The notes under the pieces were generated by a model that saw only the letters and a program-made list of their open reading frames with translations, ran no database searches and was not told the origin of the DNA. Shown here piece after piece: positions 28,003 to 36,012 of a stretch of DNA of 64,000 nt. The stretch is from the NCBI RefSeq assembly GCF_015710575.1, contig NZ_CP065373.1, positions 5,208,001 to 5,272,000 of the forward strand, written 5' to 3'. The position numbers and the translations under genes are program-made. Origin of the DNA: Mycolicibacterium mengxianglii (GTDB lineage Bacteria; Actinomycetota; Actinomycetes; Mycobacteriales; Mycobacteriaceae). Position 1 is the first letter of the stretch, and each line of letters opens with the position of its first letter.

Positions 28003-28575
28003 ATGAGCGAAGTGGTGTCGATTGAGGGTGGCCCGCGCGGCCGCACGCGTAAGGCGATCCTCGACGCTGCCATGACGGTGCTGGCCGACAACTCGACCGC
28101 CCCGCTGAGCGATATCGCCGCTGCCGCCGAAGTGGGTCGCAGCACCCTGCACCGCTATTTCCCCGAGCGGGTCGATCTGATCCGCGCGCTGGCCCTGCAC
28201 GTTCACGAACTCAGTAACACCGCGATCGCCGAGGCTGAGCCGGAGTGCGGCCCGCCCCTGGCAGCGCTGCGCCGCGTGGTGGAGTGTCAACTCGACCTCG
28301 GCCCGATCGTCCTCTACGTCTACACCGAGCCCATCGTGACCTCCGATCCCGAGCTCAGCGCCTTTCTCGACACCGGTGATGAGGTGATCGCCGAGATGCT
28401 CGGCAAGGTATCCACCCAGGCCGCCACCGCGCCGCCGGGATGGGCCCGCCGGGTGTTCTGGGCGCTGTTGCACGCTGGCTATCAGGCGGGCAAAGAGGAT
28501 GGCACCCCCAAGCACCGCATCGTCGACGCGATCATGGCCAGCCTCACCGAAGGCACCATCCGTTCCGAGGCGTAG
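28003..28575 (+). CDS. TetR-family transcriptional regulator
   Basis: Regulator of 190 aa. The N-terminal HTH spans about 10-56 (RKAILDAAMTVLADNS, then LSDIAAAAEVGRSTLHRYFP), followed by an all-helical ligand domain. It probably represses itself and the MFS pump 46 bp downstream via the perfect palindrome upstream, and is released by a pump substrate. The effector is unknown. Confidence 0.9.
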   Translation: MSEVVSIEGGPRGRTRKAILDAAMTVLADNSTAPLSDIAAAAEVGRSTLHRYFPERVDLIRALALHVHELSNTAIAEAEPECGPPLAALRRVVECQLDLGPIVLYVYTEPIVTSDPELSAFLDTGDEVIAEMLGKVSTQAATAPPGWARRVFWALLHAGYQAGKEDGTPKHRIVDAIMASLTEGTIRSEA

Positions 28576-28621
28576 AGCCCCCGCTCCGCTTCGATCCACC
28601 GCACGAAAACAGGAGATACCC

Positions 28622-30175
28622 ATGTCCACCGGTGTGGACCACACAACCGAGACCACCACCCCGCGCAGCGCCTGGGTGGCGCTGACGGTACTGATGCTGC
28701 CGGTGATGTTGATTGCCGTCGACAACACGGTGCTGACATTCGCGCTGCCCCTGATCGCCGCGGACTTCCGCCCGCCCGCGACCACCCAGCTGTGGATCGT
28801 CGATGTCTACGCGCTGGTGCTGGCGGCGCTGCTGGTCGCCATGGGCAGCCTCGGCGACCGCATCGGCCGCCGACGGCTGCTGTTGATCGGCACCTCCGGA
28901 TTCGCCGTCGTCTCCGTCGCAGCCGCGTTCTCCCCCACCGCGGAAACCCTGGTGGCCGCCCGCGCCCTGCTCGGCGTCTTCGGGGCGATGCTGATGCCAT
29001 CGACACTGTCGTTGCTGCGCAACATCTTTGTCAACGCCTCCGCCCGTCGGCTCGCCATCGCGATCTGGGCCTCCGGTTTCACTGCGGGATCAGCACTGGG
29101 GCCCATCGTCGGCGGCGTTCTGCTCCAGCATTTCCACTGGGGCGCAGTATTTCTCATCGCAGTGCCGATCCTGTTGCCACTGCTGATCCTGGCTCCCCGG
29201 CTGGTGCCCGAGTCCCGCGACCCCAACCCCGGTCCGCTCGACCCGATCAGCGTGCTGCTGTCGTTGGCGGCGATGCTGCCGATCGTGTGGGCCATCAAGA
29301 CCGCCGCACACGACGGCATCTCGACCGCGGTCGTGGTCGCTGCGCTGATCGGCGTGACGTCCGCAGCGATGTTCATCCGGCGCCAAAACCGCAGCGCCAC
29401 ACCGATGCTCGATATGAAGCTGTTCTCCAGCGGCCCGTTCTCGTCGTCGATCCTGGCCAACTTCTTGTCCATCGTCGGGTTGATCGGCTTCCTGTTCTTC
29501 ATCTCTCAGCATCTACAGCTGGTGCTGGGGTTGAGTCCGCTGACCGCGGGACTGGTGACGCTGCCGGGGGCCGTCGTCTCGGTGATCGGCGGCCTGGCGG
29601 TGGTGAAACTGGCGAAACGTTTTGCGCCGTACACGCTGATGACCGCCGGTCTGCTCCTGGTGGCTGCCGGGTTCCTGATGATCCTGCTGTTCCGGCACAA
29701 CCTGTCGGTGATCGCAGTGGTCATCTCCTTCATCGTGCTCGAACTGGGCGTCGGCATGTCGCAGACCCTGTCCAATGACGCGATCGTCTCCTCGGTGCCG
29801 CCGGCCAAGTCCGGGGCCGCGTCCGCGGTGTCGGAGACCGCCTACGAACTCGGCGCCGTTGTCGGTACCGCGACCCTGGGCACCATCTTCACCGCGTTCT
29901 ACCGCAACAACGTCGACGTCCCCGCCGGGTTGAATGCCGCGCAGACCAGCGCCGCCGCGGAAAGCATCGGCGGCGCCACATCGGTGGCCGCGACGGCACC
30001 CCAGCCCCTCGCCGAGGCGCTGATGACGTCCGCGCGGACGGCCTTCGATTCCGGTATCGCACCGACCGCGATCATCGCCAGCACGCTCGCGGTGGCAGCG
30101 GCGGTGGTGGTCAGCGTGTCCTTCCGGCGCTCACCGGTGCAGCATGCCGACCAGCAGGAGCACCGCACCCACTAG
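28622..30175 (+). CDS. MFS drug efflux transporter, DHA2 (14-helix, QacA/SmvA-like)
   Basis: Membrane protein of 517 aa with about 14 predicted helices. Motif A is GSLGDRIGRRRLLLIG, and helix 1 carries the DHA2-like VDNTVLTFALPLI (motif D1). The proton-drug antiporter family exports quaternary ammonium compounds, dyes and other lipophilic cations. The ATG is 46 bp after tetR on the same strand, an arrangement typical of an inducible efflux unit. Substrate not predictable. Confidence 0.9.
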   Translation: MSTGVDHTTETTTPRSAWVALTVLMLPVMLIAVDNTVLTFALPLIAADFRPPATTQLWIVDVYALVLAALLVAMGSLGDRIGRRRLLLIGTSGFAVVSVAAAFSPTAETLVAARALLGVFGAMLMPSTLSLLRNIFVNASARRLAIAIWASGFTAGSALGPIVGGVLLQHFHWGAVFLIAVPILLPLLILAPRLVPESRDPNPGPLDPISVLLSLAAMLPIVWAIKTAAHDGISTAVVVAALIGVTSAAMFIRRQNRSATPMLDMKLFSSGPFSSSILANFLSIVGLIGFLFFISQHLQLVLGLSPLTAGLVTLPGAVVSVIGGLAVVKLAKRFAPYTLMTAGLLLVAAGFLMILLFRHNLSVIAVVISFIVLELGVGMSQTLSNDAIVSSVPPAKSGAASAVSETAYELGAVVGTATLGTIFTAFYRNNVDVPAGLNAAQTSAAAESIGGATSVAATAPQPLAEALMTSARTAFDSGIAPTAIIASTLAVAAAVVVSVSFRRSPVQHADQQEHRTH

Positions 30176-30262
30176 TGGCGCGCCGGCGCGGACAGCGCGG
30201 CGGCCGAGGTCAGGATGAGGACCGGCGGTGGGCTCATGCCGGTGAGTAAACCCCAGAACGAC

Positions 30263-30616
30263 TCAGCGCTGGAAGGACATCAGCAAAAGCGCGAGGTCGA
30301 TGGTCAGCAAAATCCAGGCCAGGATCGGGACCAGAATTCCCTTGCGGCGGCGCGCGGTGAAGAACGACAGCAGCACCGCCGCCGCGGCGACCACCGGGGG
30401 GCCGTACAGCAGGACAGTGAACAACCCCTCCGACGGCACCTCGCAGGTGTCGGCGGTGCAGGCCGCGGTTCCCATCACCTTGCCGTAGGCGAGGACCACC
30501 AGGGCCGCCGCGCCGAGGATGGTGGCCAGCGCCAATGCCCAGTTCAGAAGGACTGCCGAACGACTGGCATGTTCGGGACGGTGTTCGAGATCGAGGTTCT
30601 CGGACGGCATGGTCAC
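30263..30616 (-). CDS. Small multi-pass membrane protein, unknown
   Basis: Protein of 117 aa with three hydrophobic segments (about 24-46, 66-88, 94-113) and a short loop with two cysteines (CTADTC). No family is recognised. GTG 30616 and ATG 30610 are both possible; a GGGTAGG purine stretch precedes them. It lies 70 bp downstream of the carotenoid oxygenase on the same strand and converges with the MFS gene. Confidence 0.62.
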   Translation of the reverse strand: MTMPSENLDLEHRPEHASRSAVLLNWALALATILGAAALVVLAYGKVMGTAACTADTCEVPSEGLFTVLLYGPPVVAAAAVLLSFFTARRRKGILVPILAWILLTIDLALLLMSFQR

Positions 30617-30686
30617 CGCCTACCCGAAGCAGTCCTGGATTAACCCTGGCACGACTTGCCCGCTCGCGACGTCTGCAGGATGTGGC

Positions 30687-32026
30687 CTAGCCGGAGATCC
30701 AGTTGCCGTGGAACCCGTAGGGCACCCGGCGCGGCAACCGGATCCGGGCGACCGGGTCACCGGCGAAGTCTGCGGCGTCGAGGATCACCAGGTCGCTGCC
30801 GTCGCGTCCCGGCTCGTAGACGTAACCCACGTAGTAGCCGTTGGATTCGTCGGCAGGTCCCGAGGTGGACGGTACAAACACGGCTTCCCCCGGCCCCCGG
30901 TCCCGAAGGAATGCACCTCGCTGGAACCGGTGGTCAGGTCGTAGCGGATCAGCCGGTCGCCGGCCACGGACACGGTGTAGCGGGCGGGGGATCCCGCCAG
31001 CCGGTCGTCGATCCGTGGGAACTCCACGGACCGATCGTCGAGCTGTCGTTCGGCGACCGTGCCGCTCGCCAGATCCAGCGTCCAGCTCCACAGCACACCG
31101 TCAGCTTGGAAGTCACCGCCGTCACGCCACAGTTCGGGGTAGCGAACTGCCTGCAGCACAATCGAATTGCCGTCGGCCGAGTCGTAGGAATTGGCCACGT
31201 GGAATACGTAGCACGGGTCGATGTCGAACCACCGGATCTCACCGAACGGGTCGTCGCGGCGCAGCACGCCCAGCCGGGCCCCGTAGGCGTCATCCCAGCG
31301 ATACGGCATGTCACCCTCGCCGCGTAGTGCGATGTCGAGGTTGAAGACGATCGGCAGGTCCGTGAAGATGACATGCCCTGCGGTCAGCGCGAAGTCGTGC
31401 ATCATCGTCTGTGCCGGTACGTCGACAGGGCGGTTGATGACGAGTTCACCTGATGCGTCGACGCGGTGATAGGTGACGTACGGGGTGAAGATGCTGCCGT
31501 AGCCGAAGAAGTGCATCTCCCCGGTGAGCGGGCAGATCTTCGGATGGGCGGTCATCGAGTCCACCAACTTGCCGCCGAAGTCATAGGCGCCGATGGTTTC
31601 CAGGTCATTGGAGATCTCGTAGGGCAGTGACGACTCCACCAGTGCCAGCGTCTTCCCGGCATGGTTGACCACATGCGTGTTGGCCACGCTGGCGTGCAGG
31701 TTGCGGGTGCCGTCGGCGTTGTAGAGCGGAAAGTCCTTTTTGAAACTGTCGGTCTGCACCCATCGGTTGCGGTACCAGGCGGCACGCCCGTTCTCGATCC
31801 GGACGCCGTGGATCATGCCGTCGCCGGTGAACCAGTGGGCGTTGTCTCTGCGCGGGTTCGGCCCGTTGCGCAGGTACCAGCCGTCGAGGTCCGGTGGGAT
31901 GGCACCGTCGACGGGAAGATCGAATTCGGTGAGCTCATCGGGTACGGGGGCGTAGTTACCGGTCTTGAAGAACTGGCCGGTGTCCGGCAGGTTGCCGCGT
32001 TCGGTCTCGGCCGTCGTATCGGTCAT
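30687..32026 (-). pseudogene. Carotenoid (apocarotenoid) cleavage oxygenase with a frameshift
   Basis: Non-haem iron oxygenase of the RPE65/carotenoid cleavage family, normally about 450-500 aa. The first frame (ATG 32026, AGGAG 8 bp upstream) gives a typical propeller with histidines in MTAHPKICP, MMHDFALTAGH and YVFHVANS. It loses homology near 30890 and stops at 30785. The adjoining frame carries the true C-terminus, from GEAVFVPSTSG to VPYGFHGNWI, which holds the fourth iron-ligand His. One missing C in either 5-C run (30887-30891 or 30894-30898) explains it and would restore 446 codons. This is either a real inactivating mutation or a base-calling error. It is divergent from a GntR gene. 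Confidence 0.85.
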
Positions 32027-32146
32027 ATCGAGGTCTCCTGGGGTGAGAAGCACGGGCATCTCCACTGTGACACTCCAATGCTGACTGGTCAATAGTGGAA
32101 TGTGGGTTGTGCCACGAATCTTCCGTGCGCGTAGCAAGATCGCAGA

Positions 32147-32869
32147 ATGCCTGACCGCCGCCACTCCGCAGCCCTCTTCAAGGCCGTTGTCGTGCGCCCC
32201 GGCGGCCGGGACGGCGGTTCGACCCAGAACATCGTCGACGAACTACGGCGGGTGATCCTGGACGGCGCCGTGCCGCCGGGCACGCCCATCCCTCTGGGCG
32301 AGGTTGCCGAGATGTTCGGCGTCAGCCACATCCCGGTGCGTGAGAGCCTGAAAACCCTTACCGGAGAAGGGCTGGTGCAACATCGCCGCAATTCCGGCTA
32401 CGCGGTGGCCCAGCTGACCGCAAGCGAACTCGCCGAGATGTACATCGTGCGCGAGACACTGGAATTCGCCGCGATGGCCGCCGCCCTGCAGCACGCCACC
32501 GACGACGACCGCGCGCATCTGTCCGAAGTGCACGCCACTCTCGAGCAGGCGCTGAAGTTCGATGACGCGCAGGCCTACCACCGCCACAGCCGGCAATTCC
32601 ACATGGCGCTGAGCCGCCCGTCGCGCATGCTACGGCTGGTGCACATGCTCGAATCCGCCTGGAACATGACCGAACCCGTGCAGTTGATGGTCCATGTGGA
32701 GCAGAGCCAGCGGGAACTGCTCAACGACGACCATCGCGTCATGCTGGATGCGTTCCTTGCCGGTGACACCGAATCGCTGCTGGCAGCAGCCGCGCTGCAC
32801 AACAAGCGCCTCAACAACGTGGTGGCCTCGCTGCCCACCGATACCGGCCTGGTGAGCCGAGACCACTGA
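32147..32869 (+). CDS. GntR-family regulator (FCD subgroup)
   Basis: Regulator of 240 aa. The N-terminal winged HTH (about 25-88) includes LRRVILDGAVPPGTPIPLGE and FGVSHIPVRESLKTL. The helical C-terminal FCD domain (about 95-230) has candidate metal/ligand histidines in RHSRQFHMAL and the DDHRVMLDAF segment. The GntR/FCD group responds to organic acids. It is divergent from the carotenoid oxygenase (120 bp) and 106 bp ahead of an NCS1 permease, either of which it may control. Confidence 0.88.
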   Translation: MPDRRHSAALFKAVVVRPGGRDGGSTQNIVDELRRVILDGAVPPGTPIPLGEVAEMFGVSHIPVRESLKTLTGEGLVQHRRNSGYAVAQLTASELAEMYIVRETLEFAAMAAALQHATDDDRAHLSEVHATLEQALKFDDAQAYHRHSRQFHMALSRPSRMLRLVHMLESAWNMTEPVQLMVHVEQSQRELLNDDHRVMLDAFLAGDTESLLAAAALHNKRLNNVVASLPTDTGLVSRDH

Positions 32870-32975
32870 TGCCCAAAATATATTCTCGGCGCAACGGTCA
32901 GGAAATACTGCGTGACTAGCTTGCCTGCATCGCCCTAATGACACTTTCTCCCAGTCATCTAGCAGGAAGCGGACT

Positions 32976-34532
32976 ATGACCGATACCCGAGATCTCCCCC
33001 CCGGCGCCAGGGTCGGCGCCGGAGACTCCGTGGAAGCCGCAGGTCATCCCGTCGGCGGCGGGATCATCAAGCCCGGTTACGATCCCCGGCTGACCAACGA
33101 GGACCTCGCCCCGCTGGGCAAGCAGAGCTGGACGTCGTACAACATCTTCGCGTTCTGGATGTCCGATGTGCACAGCGTCGGCGGCTACGTCACCGCCGGT
33201 AGCCTGTTCGCGCTCGGCCTGGCCAGCTGGCAGGTGCTGATCGCCCTGCTGGTGGGCATCGTGATCGTCAACATCTTCTGCAACCTGGTGGCCAAACCCA
33301 GCCAGCTGACCGGGGTGCCGTACCCGGTGGTCTGCCGCAGCAGCTTCGGCGTGCTCGGCGCCAACATCCCGGCCATCATCCGAGGCCTGATCGCGGTGGC
33401 CTGGTACGGCATTCAGACCTACCTCGCCTCGGCTGCGCTGGATGTGGTGCTGCTCAAGCTCTTCCCCGGCCTCGCCCCGTACGCCGACGTCGATCAGTAC
33501 GGCTTCACCGGCCTGTCCCTGCTGGGCTGGTGCAGCTTCGCGCTGCTGTGGGTGCTGCAGGCCTGTGTGTTCTGGCGCGGCATGGAATCCATCCGCAAGT
33601 TCATCGACTTCTGCGGCCCGGCCGTGTACGTCGTGATGTTCATCCTGTGCGGCTACCTGCTGTACCGCTCCGGCTGGCACGTCAGCCTCAGCCTGGGCGG
33701 CGAGAAGCAGGGCAACACCATTGCCGTCATGCTCGGCGCCATCGCGCTGGTGGTGTCCTACTTCTCCGGACCGATGCTCAACTTCGGCGACTTCTCCCGC
33801 TACGGCAAGTCTTTCGCCGCGGTCAAGAAGGGCAACTTCCTGGGCCTGCCCGTCAACTTCCTGGTGTTCTCGCTGCTGGTCGTGGTCACCGCGGCCGCGA
33901 CGGTCCCGGTGTTCGGCGAGTTGCTCACCGACCCGGTGACCACGGTTGCGCGCATCGACAGCACCATGGCGATCGTGCTGGGCGCGCTTACCTTCACGAT
34001 CGCGACCATCGGCATCAACATCGTCGCCAACTTCATCTCCCCGGCTTTCGACTTCTCCAACGTCAGCCCGCAGCGGATCAGCTGGCGTATGGGCGGCATG
34101 ATCGCCGCGGTCGGGTCGGTACTGCTGACGCCGTGGAACCTCTACAACAATCCGGAGGTCATCCACTACACGCTGGAGACCCTGGGCGCCTTCATCGGCC
34201 CGCTGTTCGGTGTCCTGATCGCCGACTTCTACCTGGTGCGTAAGCAGCACATCGCCATCGACGACCTGTTCACCCTCTCCGAGACCGCCAACTACTGGTA
34301 CAAGAAGGGCTACAACCCGGCGGCGGTGGCGGCGACGCTGGTCGGGGCGATCCTGGCGATGATCCCCGTACTGACGGGCAGCTCCTTCGACACGATGGCA
34401 GTCGCTGCCCAATACAGCTGGTTCATCGGCTGCGGCGTCGGGTTCGGCCTGTACTACCTGCTGGCCACCCGGGGCCCGTGGAAGACAGTGCCGCTGCGGG
34501 AGGCGGAGCCCCAGCCGGAAGCCGTCGTCTGA
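32976..34532 (+). CDS. NCS1-family nucleobase/hydantoin/allantoin permease
   Basis: Membrane transporter of 518 aa with about 12 helices, Mhp1-like. The family opening NEDLAPLGKQSWTSYNIFAFWMSD is present, as are an Asn-rich substrate region (SGPMLNFGDFSRYGKS) and NPEVIHYTLETLGAFIGPLFG. NCS1 proteins import uracil, cytosine, allantoin, hydantoins or thiamine with Na+ or H+. No catabolic genes are adjacent, so the substrate is open. An AGGAAG site lies 7 bp before the ATG. The gene ends at a very strong hairpin. Confidence 0.88.
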   Translation: MTDTRDLPPGARVGAGDSVEAAGHPVGGGIIKPGYDPRLTNEDLAPLGKQSWTSYNIFAFWMSDVHSVGGYVTAGSLFALGLASWQVLIALLVGIVIVNIFCNLVAKPSQLTGVPYPVVCRSSFGVLGANIPAIIRGLIAVAWYGIQTYLASAALDVVLLKLFPGLAPYADVDQYGFTGLSLLGWCSFALLWVLQACVFWRGMESIRKFIDFCGPAVYVVMFILCGYLLYRSGWHVSLSLGGEKQGNTIAVMLGAIALVVSYFSGPMLNFGDFSRYGKSFAAVKKGNFLGLPVNFLVFSLLVVVTAAATVPVFGELLTDPVTTVARIDSTMAIVLGALTFTIATIGINIVANFISPAFDFSNVSPQRISWRMGGMIAAVGSVLLTPWNLYNNPEVIHYTLETLGAFIGPLFGVLIADFYLVRKQHIAIDDLFTLSETANYWYKKGYNPAAVAATLVGAILAMIPVLTGSSFDTMAVAAQYSWFIGCGVGFGLYYLLATRGPWKTVPLREAEPQPEAVV

Positions 34533-34543
34533 CCGTTGCGCCC

Positions 34544-34583
34544 TACGGCCCCGATACTCCTGCACTGGAGTATCGGGGCCGTA
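34544..34583. terminator. 17-bp perfect hairpin, terminator and/or PadR operator
   Basis: TACGGCCCCGATACTCC (34544-34560) and GGAGTATCGGGGCCGTA (34567-34583) form a perfect 17-bp stem with a 6-nt loop. It follows the permease stop by 11 bp and ends 10 bp before the PadR GTG. The right arm runs into a TACTAT that could be a -10. It could end the permease transcript, bind PadR at the ATACTCC/GGAGTAT core, or both. Confidence 0.6.
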
Positions 34584-34593
34584 CTATGCAGCG

Positions 34594-35127
34594 GTGAGCC
34601 TGCGATTCGCCGCCCTGGGCCTGTTGGCCCAACACCCCGGGAGCGGTTATGACCTGCTGAAGCGGTTCGAGGTTTCGATGGCCAACGTCTGGCCTGCCAC
34701 GCAGAGCCAGCTCTATGCCGAACTCAACAAGCTCGCCGATGACGGGCTGATCGAGGTCACTGCCGTGGGTGCCCGCGGTCGTAAGGAATACCGGATCACC
34801 GACGCCGGCCGCGCTGCGCTGCTCGGGTGGATCACCCGCCCGCGGGACAACACCCCGATCAGGCGGCCCGACGTGCTGCGGGTGTTCCTGCTCGGCGAGA
34901 TGACGCCCGCCGACGCCAGCGCCTACGCCGGTGGGGTTGCCGCGGCCGCCGATGAGGTGCTGGCCCACTACCGGGACATTCGCGACAACGCGCCCTGGGA
35001 TGACAGCACGGCCGACTTCTACGCCCGCGCCGCACTGGAATTCGGCCTGCGCAGTGCGGCGATGGAAGCCGAGTGGGCGCGTTGGCTGCAGGCCGAGATC
35101 GCCAAGCGGGAGCTCGACCAGGGCTGA
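34594..35127 (+). CDS. PadR-family transcriptional regulator
   Basis: Regulator of 177 aa. The PadR winged HTH (about 5-80) contains LGLLAQHPGSGYDLLKRFE, WPATQSQLYAELNKLADDGLIE and RGRKEYRITDAGRAAL. The C-terminal helical domain (about 90-175) mediates dimerisation. PadR proteins usually repress themselves and a neighbouring transporter or detoxification gene. The upstream inverted repeat is a candidate operator. Start is GTG 34594. Confidence 0.88.
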   Translation: MSLRFAALGLLAQHPGSGYDLLKRFEVSMANVWPATQSQLYAELNKLADDGLIEVTAVGARGRKEYRITDAGRAALLGWITRPRDNTPIRRPDVLRVFLLGEMTPADASAYAGGVAAAADEVLAHYRDIRDNAPWDDSTADFYARAALEFGLRSAAMEAEWARWLQAEIAKRELDQG

Positions 35128-35171
35128 AAAATCCGGGGTAAATCTCAATCTTTTCGTTGCATCTCGATAGT

Positions 35172-35198
35172 TTCCGATATATCGTCAACGTATCGGAA
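35172..35198. promoter_or_regulatory. Inverted repeat upstream of the second PadR gene
   Basis: TTCCGATA (35172-35179) and TATCGGAA (35191-35198) form perfect 8-bp arms 11 bp apart, and an overlapping 10-bp palindrome CGATATATCG lies at 35175-35184. They sit 38-65 bp before the PadR ATG in an AT-rich patch, where an autoregulatory operator is expected. Confidence 0.55.
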
Positions 35199-35236
35199 GC
35201 CGATTTGGGCTTCCCACTTCGAAAGAGAGACAACCC

Positions 35237-35962
35237 ATGAACACCCCATTCCCACCTCAAGACAGTCCCTTCTCCGGCCGGCCCTTCCCCGGCCAGCCCG
35301 GTTTCGGGTTCGGATTCCCGCCCGCTGACCGGCGCGCCATGCACGAACATCGCCGCGGCGCCCGCCGCGAGTTGCGCGAGCACCTCCGCCAGCACGGCGG
35401 CCCCGCTTTCGGCGGTTTCGGCGGGCCGGGTTTCGGTGGCCCCGGTTTCGGCGGCCCCGGATTCGGCTTCGGCCCGGGCCCCTTCGCCGGACGCGGCGGA
35501 CATCGCGGCCCCGGCCGCGGCGGGCGCGGCAGACGCGGCGATGTCCGCGCCGCCATCCTGACGCTGCTCACCGAACGGCCCATGCACGGCTACGAGATGA
35601 TCCAGGAGATCGCCTCCCGTACCGACGGCCTGTGGAAGCCCAGCCCCGGCTCGGTTTACCCGACGCTCCAACTGCTGGTCGACGAGGGCTTGATCGTCGC
35701 CACCGAATCCGAAGGCAGCAAAAAGCTTTTCGACCTCACCGAGGACGGCCAGGCCGCGGCGGCCAAGGTCGAGACCGCACCCTGGGATGTCATCACCGAA
35801 GGTGCCGACCCCGCGCAGATGAACCTGCGGGCCGCGACGGGTCAGCTGTTCGGAGCGGTAGCGCAGTCCGCGCACGCCGCCTCCGAGGAACAGCAGCAGC
35901 GCATCATCGAGATCGTCAACAACGCCCGCCGCGAGATCTACCAGATCCTCGGCGAAGACTAG
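35237..35962 (+). CDS. PadR-family regulator with Gly/Phe-rich N-terminal extension
   Basis: Regulator of 241 aa. Residues 1-95 are low complexity: Pro/Phe-rich start, then repeated GGPGF units, then GRGG/GRGRRGD. The PadR winged HTH follows (about 98-175: AAILTLLTERPMHGYEMIQE, KPSPGSVYPTLQLLVDEGLI), then a short dimerisation helix. The extension is basic-aromatic and probably disordered; it could bind DNA non-specifically or drive assembly (inference). It follows the other PadR gene by 109 bp and has its own operator-like repeat. Confidence 0.85.
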   Translation: MNTPFPPQDSPFSGRPFPGQPGFGFGFPPADRRAMHEHRRGARRELREHLRQHGGPAFGGFGGPGFGGPGFGGPGFGFGPGPFAGRGGHRGPGRGGRGRRGDVRAAILTLLTERPMHGYEMIQEIASRTDGLWKPSPGSVYPTLQLLVDEGLIVATESEGSKKLFDLTEDGQAAAAKVETAPWDVITEGADPAQMNLRAATGQLFGAVAQSAHAASEEQQQRIIEIVNNARREIYQILGED

Positions 35963-35963
35963 G

Positions 35964-36012
35964 GATTTCGGCGCGCTGGTGACCGCTCAGCGGTCACCAG
36001 CGCGCCGAAATC
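35964..36012. terminator. 24-bp perfect inverted repeat between convergent genes
   Basis: Left arm 35964-35987 and right arm 35989-36012 are exact reverse complements, separated by one base. The arms start GATTTCGGCGCGCTGG. It begins 2 bp after the PadR stop and its right arm runs into the glpK stop codon. It is expected to terminate both convergent transcripts and may be a dispersed mycobacterial element. Confidence 0.7.

Noticed and set aside
26967..28145. N-terminal extension of the SpoIIM-like gene to a 723-codon frame
   Set aside because: The extension is the antisense of the RDD and TetR genes; conserved SpoIIM-type sequence begins at GTG 26966.
32955..34565. A 536-codon open frame on the minus strand
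   Set aside because: Antisense shadow of the NCS1 permease with low-complexity Gln/Glu/His composition.
28003..35962. Genomic island or prophage
   Set aside because: Accessory genes only; no integrase, att repeats, IS ends or tRNA junction, and base composition looks like the neighbours.
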